A stretch of DNA of 64,000 bases, from contig NZ_KN322966.1 in assembly GCF_000774145.1 (NCBI RefSeq), forward strand, positions 40,031 through 104,030, read 5' to 3'. The notes under the pieces were generated by a model, which was given only the letters and a program-made list of their open reading frames with translations, was not told where the DNA came from and did not search any database. The DNA is from Pseudomonas mediterranea CFBP 5447. GTDB taxonomy: Bacteria > Pseudomonadota > Gammaproteobacteria > Pseudomonadales > Pseudomonadaceae. Of this stretch, positions 56,867 to 64,000 are shown piece after piece. Position 1 is the stretch's first letter. Every line of letters starts with the position of its first letter. Position numbers and translations under genes: made by a program.

Positions 56867-56954
56867 GTGGGAGCGAGCCTGCTCGCGATGAGGCCGTGTC
56901 AGTCGACATCCCTGTCAACTGACCGACCGCTATCGCGAGCAGGCTCGCTCCCAC
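56867..56954. repeat. REPIN between pyrF and the oxidoreductase gene
   Basis: Perfect cores at 56867-56889 and 56932-56954, between converging genes. Confidence 0.95.
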
Positions 56955-56966
56955 AGGTGTTTCAGG

Positions 56967-57971
56967 TCAGACCTTGAGCACGAGTTTCCCGAAGTTCTCC
57001 CCGCTGAACAATTTGGTCAGCGTCTCGGGAAATGTCTCCAGCCCTTCGACGATGTCTTCCTTGCTCTTGAGCTGCCCCTTGGCCATCCAACCGGCCATTT
57101 CCTGGCCCGCGGCGGCGAACTGGGCGGCGTAATCCATGACCACGAAGCCTTCCATCCGTGCCCGGTTCACCAGCAGGGACAGATAGTTGGCGGGGCCTTT
57201 CACCGCTTCCTTGTTGTTGTACTGGCTGATGGCACCGCAAATCACCACGCGGGCCTTGAGGTTCAAGCGGCTGAGCACGGCATCCAGGATGTCGCCGCCG
57301 ACGTTGTCGAAATACACATCGACGCCTTTGGGGCATTCGCGTTTGAGGCCGGCCTGGACGTCTTCGCTCTTGTAGTCGATGGCACCGTCGAAGCCCAGCT
57401 CTTCGATCAGGAACTTGCATTTGTCAGCCCCACCGGCGATACCTACCACGCGACAGCCTTTGATCTTGGCAATCTGCCCGGCGATGCTGCCCACCGCGCC
57501 GGCGGCACCCGACAGCACCACGGTTTCACCAGCCTTGGGGGCGCCGACGTCCAGCAGCGCGAAGTAAGCTGTCATGCCCGTCATGCCCAGGGCGGATAAA
57601 TAACGTGGCAGCGGCGCCAGTTTCGGATCGACCTTGTAGAAGCCTCTTGGCTCGCCAAGGAAATAATCCTGCACACCCAGTGCACCGTTGACGTAGTCCC
57701 CGACCGCAAACCCCGGGTTGTTCGAGGCAATCACCTGGCCCACGCCCAACGCACGCATCACTTCGCCGATGCCTACTGGCGCGATATAGGACTTGCCCTC
57801 GTTCATCCAGCCGCGCATGGCCGGGTCCAGGGACAGGTACTCGTTCTTCACCAGGATCTGACCGGCCGCCGGTTCGCCGACCGGTACTTGCTGATAAGTG
57901 AAGGTCTCGCGGGTCGCGGCGCCCACCGGGCGTTTGGCGAGCAGGAACTGGCGATTGGTCTGGGCAGTCAT
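56967..57971 (-). CDS. NADP-dependent medium-chain oxidoreductase, CurA-like
   Basis: A 334-residue zinc-independent medium-chain reductase of the leukotriene B4 dehydrogenase/CurA/YncB group. N-terminal EYLSLDPAMRGWM and GALGVQDYFLG are followed by the nucleotide-binding VVLSGAAGAVGSIAGQIAKI, then VDVYFDNVGGDILDAVL and CGAISQYNN. Members reduce alpha,beta-unsaturated ketones and aldehydes. The ATG at 57971 begins MTAQTNRQFLLAKRP, the family start. Confidence 0.92.
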   Translation of the reverse strand: MTAQTNRQFLLAKRPVGAATRETFTYQQVPVGEPAAGQILVKNEYLSLDPAMRGWMNEGKSYIAPVGIGEVMRALGVGQVIASNNPGFAVGDYVNGALGVQDYFLGEPRGFYKVDPKLAPLPRYLSALGMTGMTAYFALLDVGAPKAGETVVLSGAAGAVGSIAGQIAKIKGCRVVGIAGGADKCKFLIEELGFDGAIDYKSEDVQAGLKRECPKGVDVYFDNVGGDILDAVLSRLNLKARVVICGAISQYNNKEAVKGPANYLSLLVNRARMEGFVVMDYAAQFAAAGQEMAGWMAKGQLKSKEDIVEGLETFPETLTKLFSGENFGKLVLKV

Positions 57972-58196
57972 GGTGGGTACTCGAGATGAAATGAAGCTTT
58001 GTTGATAGCCCTTCGAAACGCTTGTCGCAAGGTTTGCCGGCGTAGCGAATGCAGGTCGATACAACCCGGTGATAATGCCGCTGGGGCTGTTATCACTGGT
58101 GTCGATGGATGCTCAACCGGCATCTGGATAGTGCTGCTGCGCCATGTCGGGCTGTGTCTACACTGGCGCCACCCTGCATCCTTCAAGGAACTGACA

Positions 58197-58958
58197 ATGA
58201 GCATGACGTTTTCTGGACAAGTCGCCGTAGTCACCGGTGCCGCCGCGGGCATCGGCCGTGCCACCGCCCGTGCGTTCGCCACGGAAGGCCTGAGGGTCGT
58301 GGTGGCCGACTTGGATGTGGCGGGGGGCGAGGGCACGGTGCAGTTGATTCGCGAAGCCGGTGGCGACGCGGTGTTCGTACGCTGCGACGTGACACTGGAA
58401 AGCGACGTGCAGAACCTGATGAACGTGGTGATCGCTACCTACGGTCGTCTCGATTACGCCTTCAACAATGCCGGGATCGAGATCGAGAAGGGCAAGCTGG
58501 CCGACGGCAGCCTCGATGAGTTCGACGCGATCATGGGCGTCAACGTGAAGGGTGTCTGGTTGTGTATGAAATACCAGTTGCCCCTGCTGCTGGCTCAGGG
58601 CGGCGGTTCCATCGTCAATACCGCCTCCGTGGCCGGCCTGGGCGCGGCGCCGAAAATGAGCATCTATGCCGCCTCCAAGCATGCCGTGATCGGCTTGACC
58701 AAATCGGCCGCCATCGAATACGCCAAGAGGAAGATCCGCGTGAACGCAGTCTGCCCGGCAGTGATCGATACTGACATGTTCCGTCGTGCCTATGAGTCTG
58801 ATCCGAAGAAGGGCGAATTCGCCAACGCCATGCACCCGGTAGGACGTATCGGCAAGGTCGAGGAAATCGCCAGCGCCGTGCTGTACTTGTGCAGCGACGG
58901 CGCGGCGTTCACCACCGGCCATTCACTGGCGGTGGATGGCGGCGTCACGGCCTTCTAA
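58197..58958 (+). CDS. short-chain dehydrogenase/reductase
   Basis: A 253-residue classical SDR. The cofactor loop VVTGAAAGIGRATARAFA is N-terminal with an acidic residue in VVVADLDVAGG favouring NAD(H). NNAGIEIEKG, the serine in IVNTASVAGLG, and the YAASKHAVIGL catalytic Tyr-Lys are intact. The frame opens earlier but ATG 58197 after AAGGAAC is the likely start. Substrate unknown. It is divergent from the CurA-like reductase. Confidence 0.92.
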   Translation: MSMTFSGQVAVVTGAAAGIGRATARAFATEGLRVVVADLDVAGGEGTVQLIREAGGDAVFVRCDVTLESDVQNLMNVVIATYGRLDYAFNNAGIEIEKGKLADGSLDEFDAIMGVNVKGVWLCMKYQLPLLLAQGGGSIVNTASVAGLGAAPKMSIYAASKHAVIGLTKSAAIEYAKRKIRVNAVCPAVIDTDMFRRAYESDPKKGEFANAMHPVGRIGKVEEIASAVLYLCSDGAAFTTGHSLAVDGGVTAF

Positions 58959-58975
58959 AGAAAGTGGATTGTAGG

Positions 58976-59006
58976 AAAAAGCCCGCATCTGTCGCGGGCT
59001 TTTTCT
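58976..59006 (+). terminator. Rho-independent terminator of the SDR gene
   Basis: AAAAAGCCCGC/GCGGGCTTTTT stem with a 7-nt loop and T-run. Confidence 0.9.
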
Positions 59007-59175
59007 TGGGCAGCTGGAAATTCCCTGGATCGGCCCGTCAATGTGTTTCAAGGCGTGAGAATCAGCCCTTTTGACGACGTTGTCGTACATCGTCCGGCGA
59101 CACCCTGTGCTTAACTGCCATCGGAAAACCGACTGTTTCTGGAAATAAAACAATCGCTTAGGAGCTTGGTTACTC

Positions 59176-60573
59176 ATGGAGTTGAGAATCGACCGGCAGG
59201 CCCTGGTGCCTGTCGTGCAGCAAATTGTCGATGCGCTGGCCGGCTGGATTCGACAGGCCGGGGTACAACCGGGGACCCGACTGCCCTCCATCCGCCAACT
59301 GGCGCGGGAGAATCTGCTCAGCCAGTCCAGCGTCAATGAAGCGTGTGAACGCCTGGTTGCCCAAGGGATATTGGCCTCCCGCCATGGCTCGGGTTTTTTC
59401 GTCGCATCACCTTCTTCGACCAGGCCCGGCCCCTCCGGCAAGGGCATGTCGGATGAGGTGAAATGTCCCCGGGCCGATTCAGCCGACAATGGGCAGTGGG
59501 AATTGAAGTTGGGCAGTGGCGGATTGCCCGAACGTTGGCGCGAAAGCGATGATCTGGCCTATGCCATCCGCCAGGTTTCCCGCACCGACATGGCGGGGCT
59601 GTTCAACTACAGTACGCCGCTGGGGCTGCCCGCCTTGCGCGAGCAACTGTCCAGGCGACTGAAGCAGCTCAATATCAATGTGGATGAAAACCTCATCCTG
59701 ACCACGACGGGGGCGACCCATGGCCTGGACCTGATCGTGCGGACACTGCTGCGGCCGGGCTGTTGCGTCGTGGTGGAAAGCCCCGGCTATTCGAGCCTGT
59801 TCGAGCTGCTCAGGCTTCATGGGATCGACATGATCGAGTTGCCCAGGACACCCCGGGGCCCGGATGTCGACGCGTTGCAAACGTTGTTGGCGACCCACCG
59901 GCCCAGCGCCTTGTTCATCAACAGCGCGTGTCACAACCCCACCGGCAGTTGCCTGGCGCCGGCCGTGGCCCAGCGGCTGCTGCAGTTGACCCGCAAGCAT
60001 GCGGTGCTGGTGATTGAGGACGACGTCTATGCCGACTTCCAGAGCACCACGCGGACCCGCTTGGCAGCGCTGGATGCCGATGTGCTTTATGTAGGCAGTT
60101 TCTCGAAAACCCTGAGCAGCTCCTTGCGGGTCGGCTTCGTGGTGGCCGGGGCTGCGATCATCGAGCGCTTGAGCAAGGTCAAGGCGATCACCAGCATGGG
60201 CGGTTCGCGGTTCTGCGAGTCGGTTGTCGCCGGCCTGTTGGCCAACGGCGCCTATCGCAAACTGGTCCAGCGCCAGCGGCAACGCCTGGCTACCGAAATG
60301 GCAGCGGTGCTCCAGGTACTGGAGGACGCCGACTGGACCGTCTTCGGCAAACCGGCTGGTGGGCTGTTCATCTGGGCACGTCCGCCCATGTGCGACTACG
60401 CTGGATTACAGCGCCTGGCCAAGCGGTTCGGCGTGCTGCTGTCTTCGCGTACAGCGTTCAGCCCTTCGGGGGTCGACAGTGACTGGCTACGGATCAACGT
60501 GGCCTATGCCCGGGACTCCAGGGCGTTGGCGTTCTTCCGGGCCACGGGTCTGGATCGACCTCAAGTGTTCTGA
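59176..60573 (+). CDS. MocR-type GntR/aminotransferase fusion regulator
   Basis: A 465-residue regulator with an N-terminal GntR winged helix (about residues 10-75; [19 protein letters not shown], then [11 protein letters not shown]) and a C-terminal fold-type I aminotransferase domain. The PLP-binding lysine is in [18 protein letters not shown], and [11 protein letters not shown] and IEDDVYADF are present. MocR proteins respond to PLP and amino compounds. It follows the SDR gene after a terminator; no divergently transcribed PLP-pathway gene is adjacent. Target unknown. AGGAG precedes the ATG. Confidence 0.92.
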   Translation: MELRIDRQALVPVVQQIVDALAGWIRQAGVQPGTRLPSIRQLARENLLSQSSVNEACERLVAQGILASRHGSGFFVASPSSTRPGPSGKGMSDEVKCPRADSADNGQWELKLGSGGLPERWRESDDLAYAIRQVSRTDMAGLFNYSTPLGLPALREQLSRRLKQLNINVDENLILTTTGATHGLDLIVRTLLRPGCCVVVESPGYSSLFELLRLHGIDMIELPRTPRGPDVDALQTLLATHRPSALFINSACHNPTGSCLAPAVAQRLLQLTRKHAVLVIEDDVYADFQSTTRTRLAALDADVLYVGSFSKTLSSSLRVGFVVAGAAIIERLSKVKAITSMGGSRFCESVVAGLLANGAYRKLVQRQRQRLATEMAAVLQVLEDADWTVFGKPAGGLFIWARPPMCDYAGLQRLAKRFGVLLSSRTAFSPSGVDSDWLRINVAYARDSRALAFFRATGLDRPQVF

Positions 60574-60682
60574 AAACGACGGAGCCGTAGCTTTTTGCCA
60601 TTATTCCGACGTCAGCATCTTGTGCGATGGGGCGTCTCGTTGCGAATCTGCGATTACACACACTGGCAGAGGACTGAGCGCA

Positions 60683-62647
60683 ATGATTTCGGCCGTGCAA
60701 AGACGTTTTGCCAACCTGGGTATGGCAAAGAAGCTGGGGATCGGGTTTGTCATGGTGCTGCTGCTCACGGCTGTCGTGGCGGCCATCGGCGTCTGGTCCT
60801 TGCAAACCATCAGTCAACGCTTCGATGGCTTGAAGCAGATGTCCTCGTTCAGTAGCGAGCTGCTCAAGATCCGGCTGCTCGAACAGGACTATGCATTGCG
60901 CTCCGATCCCAAGACGGTCGATGCCCTGCACCAGGGCGTCGACAGCCTGATCGCCAAGGCAAACGAGTTCAAGGCGCAGTCGGCGGCCAATGTGCCGGTG
61001 ATGAACGATGTGGAACAGGCCTTGGTGGCGTATCGCAAGGCGTTCGACGAGTTCGTCGGATTGAGCCAGAGCAAGGACCTGGCGCTGGAGATGGCCAGTT
61101 GGTCGGTGTCCAGCGTCGCCAATAACCTCGATGTGTTGCGTGCGGGGTTGGCGGATGATGGCACTTACACGTTGAAAGACACCCAGGGCAAGGAGGGCGC
61201 CGAGTTCGTTGAACAAGCCAACCAGGTCAGTGAAGTGTCGCGGTTGATGCTGGTGGCCATGAATGAGGCGCGGGTGCGCCTCGATCAGACCCGCAAAGGC
61301 AGCGAGGAAGCCGGGCAAGGCCAGATCGAACAGGCCGAACAGGCGATGAAGCAGGCCGAGGTGCTCAAGACTGCGATCAAGGACCCGGGCTACCAGACCG
61401 TCATCAACGAAGTGGCCGGGCACATCGCCGGGTTCAACGAGAAACTTGCCGAATATACCGGCCTGCTGGCCCAGGAGAAGGTCATCTCCGGGCAGCTGCG
61501 TGAACGGGCGGCCCAGGTAGTGGAACGGGTTGACCAGGCCTATGCGGCCGAAGACCAGGCCATGCAGGCCGAGTTGAAAAAGAATTCGTTGTTGATCATC
61601 GGTTCGTCGGCCCTGGCGTTGCTGGTGGGGTTGATTGCGGCCTGGGTCATCACCCGGCTGATCGTGGCGCCGTTGCGCAGCGTCATTCGTGTCGCCCAGC
61701 AAATTGCCGGAGGGGACTTGAGTGCAACGGTCGAAGTGACGCGCCGGGATGAAATCGGACAGTTGATGCTGGCCATGCAGCAGATGGGGGCCGGCCTGAG
61801 CAGTATCGTCAGTGGGTTGCAGTCCGGTATCGAGCAATTGGCCAATTCCGCTCAGTCATTGTCGGCCGTGACCGAACAGACCAACCTGGAAGTCAGCAGC
61901 CAGAAAGAGGAAACCGAGCAGGTTGCCACGGCCATGAACCAGATGACCGCTACCGTGCACGATGTGGCGCGCAATGCCGAGGAAGCGGCCCAGGCGGCGC
62001 AGACCGCCGACGACAAAGTCGAAAGTGGCCAGCAGGTGGTACGCCAGAGTATGGTGCGTATCGAGCAGTTGGCGGACTCGGCCACCTCGGCCAGTTCCAG
62101 TATCGAAAGCCTCAGCGCCGAGATCCAGAACATCGGCACGGTATTGAGCGTGATCAAGAGTGTCGCCGAGCAAACCAACCTGCTGGCGCTCAATGCCGCC
62201 ATCGAGGCGGCTCGCGCCGGTGAGCAGGGCAGGGGCTTTGCGGTGGTGGCCGATGAGGTGCGGGCCCTGGCCAAGCGCACACAACAATCCACCGAGGAAA
62301 TCGAGCGGTTGGTGAGTGCCTTGCGTTCAGCCGCCCAGACTTCCGTGCAACAGATTCAGAGCAGTGGCGAGCTGGTGAAGATGGCGGTCAGCGATGCCCT
62401 GCAGACTGAAAGTGCCTTGGGCAGCATCGCGGCAGCCGTGTCGTTGATCCAGCAAATGAACCAACAGATCGCCGCGGCAGCCGAAGAGCAGAGCTCGGTG
62501 GCCGAAGAAATCAACCGCAGCGTCACCAATATCCGCGCCAGTGCCGATCAATCCTCTCTGGCGATGCAAGGCAACGCCGCGTCCAGCATTGAACTGGCGC
62601 AGTTGGGCGTAGAGCTGAAGGGGATGGTGGGGCATTTCAGGTTGTGA
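60683..62647 (+). CDS. methyl-accepting chemotaxis protein with helical bimodular-sized sensor
   Basis: A 654-residue chemoreceptor. TM1 about 19-39, periplasmic sensor about 40-300, TM2 about 303-324, HAMP about 325-380 and a long cytoplasmic signalling coiled coil with hairpin tip [20 protein letters not shown]. The sensor is all-helical and about 260 residues, the size of HBM domains as in McpS, which bind organic acids, rather than of shorter 4HB sensors. There is no C-terminal receptor-modifying pentapeptide. The start ATG at 60683 matches the normal MCP N-terminus; the longer frame runs back into the MocR gene. Confidence 0.91.
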   Translation: MISAVQRRFANLGMAKKLGIGFVMVLLLTAVVAAIGVWSLQTISQRFDGLKQMSSFSSELLKIRLLEQDYALRSDPKTVDALHQGVDSLIAKANEFKAQSAANVPVMNDVEQALVAYRKAFDEFVGLSQSKDLALEMASWSVSSVANNLDVLRAGLADDGTYTLKDTQGKEGAEFVEQANQVSEVSRLMLVAMNEARVRLDQTRKGSEEAGQGQIEQAEQAMKQAEVLKTAIKDPGYQTVINEVAGHIAGFNEKLAEYTGLLAQEKVISGQLRERAAQVVERVDQAYAAEDQAMQAELKKNSLLIIGSSALALLVGLIAAWVITRLIVAPLRSVIRVAQQIAGGDLSATVEVTRRDEIGQLMLAMQQMGAGLSSIVSGLQSGIEQLANSAQSLSAVTEQTNLEVSSQKEETEQVATAMNQMTATVHDVARNAEEAAQAAQTADDKVESGQQVVRQSMVRIEQLADSATSASSSIESLSAEIQNIGTVLSVIKSVAEQTNLLALNAAIEAARAGEQGRGFAVVADEVRALAKRTQQSTEEIERLVSALRSAAQTSVQQIQSSGELVKMAVSDALQTESALGSIAAAVSLIQQMNQQIAAAAEEQSSVAEEINRSVTNIRASADQSSLAMQGNAASSIELAQLGVELKGMVGHFRL

Positions 62648-62672
62648 CGTAGGCAGCTTGAAACCATAACCT

Positions 62673-62700
62673 GTGGCGAGGGGATAAATCCCCTCGCCAC
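62673..62700. repeat. collapsed second-family palindrome
   Basis: GTGGCGAGGGGA, then TAAATCCCCTCGCCAC: only the outer arms of the 131-bp family remain as one hairpin. It lies between converging genes and may act as a terminator-like structure. Confidence 0.8.
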
Positions 62701-62719
62701 AATAAGGTTCGACTTGGCC

Positions 62720-63490
62720 TCAGTCGTAGACCTTCTTCTTCTTCCATTCATCGTTCATTTCGTCTTCCTTCAAACCTTCGGTCAACTGGTTGACTTCACC
62801 TTCGGCCGCCTTGGTGCTGGCCAGGACCATGGCATTGACGCGGGCGAGGAGTTTTTCGAGGTAAGCCAGTTGTTCGGCGTAGACCTGCGGTTCCTGCTGC
62901 TTGCGCAGGTATTGCACGCCGCGCTCGAATGCCAGGCGAGCTTGCCCCGGTTGTTCCTGTTGCAAGGCCTGTTGGCCAAGGTTGTTGAAGAACTCGATGT
63001 GCAGCAGCACCAGGATGTGCCGTACTTCGCGGATCCAGCGCTTGGCTTCGTTCGGCGGCAGAAAGCCGTCCTGGGCGGCGCGGGTGATCTGGCCGTGCAA
63101 GGCCTCAAGCAGGAACCGTACGTCCTTGGCCTTGGCTTCGGTCTGGATCGGTGCCGGGGGATTGTTCACCGGAATCGATTCGCCCTGGGCCGCCAGGGCG
63201 TTCAATTCGTCCAGGCGTGCCTTCACCGCGGCATTGGTCTTCTCCATGCCCAGCAAGCGCTGGCAGACATTGATCTCAAGACGGGTGATCAGCAGCTTCA
63301 GGGCCGGGGTCATGAACTGGCCGGGGAAGGTCTCGGTGAGCTCGCCGCAACGACGCAGGCGGTCATTGAGTTCAACCTTGGTGCGGGCCTTTTCCAGCTT
63401 GCTGTTTTCCGCCACATGGTTCATGTAGCCAATGGCGATCAACAGTGCGATCCCGGCTACGACAAGCAGGGTGATCATGAGTGGTGTCAC
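62720..63490 (-). CDS. membrane-anchored protein of unknown function
   Basis: A 256-residue protein with one N-terminal membrane helix (about residues 4-22, MITLLVVAGIALLIAIGY) and a long, mostly helical cytoplasmic or periplasmic domain ending in a charged tail (DEWKKKKVYD). I do not recognise a named family, though the layout is common in Pseudomonas. A GTG at 63490 is chosen because AAAGAGG lies at proper distance. An ATG at 63523 would put that ribosome site inside the gene, and ATG 63478 is too far from it. Confidence 0.72.
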   Translation of the reverse strand: MTPLMITLLVVAGIALLIAIGYMNHVAENSKLEKARTKVELNDRLRRCGELTETFPGQFMTPALKLLITRLEINVCQRLLGMEKTNAAVKARLDELNALAAQGESIPVNNPPAPIQTEAKAKDVRFLLEALHGQITRAAQDGFLPPNEAKRWIREVRHILVLLHIEFFNNLGQQALQQEQPGQARLAFERGVQYLRKQQEPQVYAEQLAYLEKLLARVNAMVLASTKAAEGEVNQLTEGLKEDEMNDEWKKKKVYD

Positions 63491-63846
63491 CGGTAAGACC
63501 TCTTTAATAGGGTTCGCATACATCAGTGTAGTGGCTAGGCTTTTAAGCGCATAGGCCCGAACGAGGAGATTAGACGGGCGTGCTGCTGACCAGAGGCACA
63601 GTAGCGTAGATGCACATTGCCACTATTTGCCGGGCGCGACTATAACGTCTTGGCGGGCGACAGAATATAGGCGTCAGAGACTGGACGGGCAAAATCTGCG
63701 AATTGCTCCTCAAACCGGTCGAAGTCATTGATTTAAATAAATTTATATCTGGGGGTTGACGACCCCTCAATCCATCCATAGAATGCGCGCCACTTACAGC
63801 GTAAAGCACTCAGCCAAGCGCCATAAGCAGTGAATGTTGTACGTGT
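63491..63846. other. region upstream of the tRNA pair
   Basis: About 355 bp with no credible gene. It becomes AT-rich at 63728-63750 (ATTTAAATAAATTTATAT), just before the tRNA promoter, in the position of an UP element. Confidence 0.6.
63756..63784 (+). promoter_or_regulatory. strong tRNA promoter
   Basis: TTGACG (63756-63761), a 17-bp spacer and TAGAAT (63779-63784), preceded by an AT-rich stretch and followed by a G+C discriminator GCGCGCC. That is typical of stringently controlled stable-RNA promoters. Confidence 0.82.
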
Positions 63847-63922
63847 GTCCCCTTCGTCTAGTGGCCTAGGACACCGCCCTTTCACGGCGGTAACAGGGGT
63901 TCGAGTCCCCTAGGGGACGCCA
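63847..63922 (+). tRNA. tRNA-Glu(TTC)
   Basis: 76 nt including an encoded CCA. The acceptor stem GTCCCCT/AGGGGAC and anticodon stem CCGCC/GGCGG enclose the loop CTTTCAC with anticodon TTC at 63881-63883. Confidence 0.98.
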
Positions 63923-63924
63923 AT

Positions 63925-64000
<76 letters not shown>

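Noticed and set aside
60224..60682. N-terminal extension giving an 807-residue chemoreceptor
   Set aside because: The extension reads through the MocR gene in another frame; the ATG at 60683 gives the normal chemoreceptor start before TM1.
63570..63809. 79-residue minus-strand frame before the tRNAs
   Set aside because: It overlaps the tRNA promoter and has no recognisable features.

Overview
The window is chromosomal DNA of a fluorescent pseudomonad, most likely the Pseudomonas fluorescens group. Support: high G+C; protein lengths and motifs typical of Pseudomonas (citrate synthase 428-429 aa, LpdG 478 aa, HtpG 634 aa, GpsA 341 aa, PyrF 232 aa); a gene order from gltA-sdhCDAB-sucAB-lpdG-sucCD through brnQ, htpG, fabB-fabA, a PA1611-type hybrid kinase and gpsA that, as I recall, follows the P. 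aeruginosa chromosome; and many copies of the Pseudomonas REP palindrome with GCGAGCCTGCTCGCGAT at its core.

Layout. 1-8.6 kb: the glyoxylate-to-glycerate pathway (gcl, hyi, glxR, ttuD, all on the minus strand) with a glcG-like gene divergent from gcl. The pathway is split between hyi and glxR by a lipid block (fadD2, an alpha/beta hydrolase, a MaoC hydratase) with REP elements on both sides. 8.65-9.42 kb: a REP-associated tyrosine transposase (RAYT) bracketed by REP pairs. 9.4-16.9 kb: a RutR-like TetR regulator, a YedI/DUF808 membrane protein, MlaA overlapping a periplasmic hydrolase, a glycine-betaine/choline-type binding protein, and yjcH-actP for acetate uptake. 17-30 kb: the TCA cycle core, with gltA divergent from a long sdhCDAB-sucAB-lpdG-sucCD run. 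30.3-41 kb: brnQ, small membrane and lipoprotein genes, two overlapping hotdog thioesterases, htpG behind a sigma-32-like promoter, a dienelactone hydrolase, a pirin, an exported amidohydrolase, and fabA-fabB. 41-53 kb: a hybrid histidine kinase, binding protein and TonB receptor operon, gpsA-DUF4389-sixA, a thioesterase, two overlapping alpha/beta hydrolases, a 27-codon small ORF coupled to a DUF4892 gene, and an AI-2E/PerM-type permease. 53-64 kb: a five-EF-hand protein, an OmpR-type two-component system, pyrF, a zinc-independent oxidoreductase, an SDR, a MocR-type regulator, a chemoreceptor with a long helical sensor, an anchored protein of unknown function, and tRNA-Glu and tRNA-Gly behind a near-consensus promoter.

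The genes are mainly housekeeping central carbon and lipid metabolism. The unusual material lies between them. One RAYT coexists with about a dozen REP/REPIN elements in intact, truncated and collapsed states. There is a second, longer palindrome family, and there are two inverted elements built from iterated 7-bp units. The REP-bounded lipid block inside the glyoxylate pathway, the coupled small ORF, and the kinase/binding protein/TonB receptor operon are the best leads. I see no prophage, CRISPR array, plasmid origin or classical insertion sequence. All calls are by reading the sequence; no database search was run.
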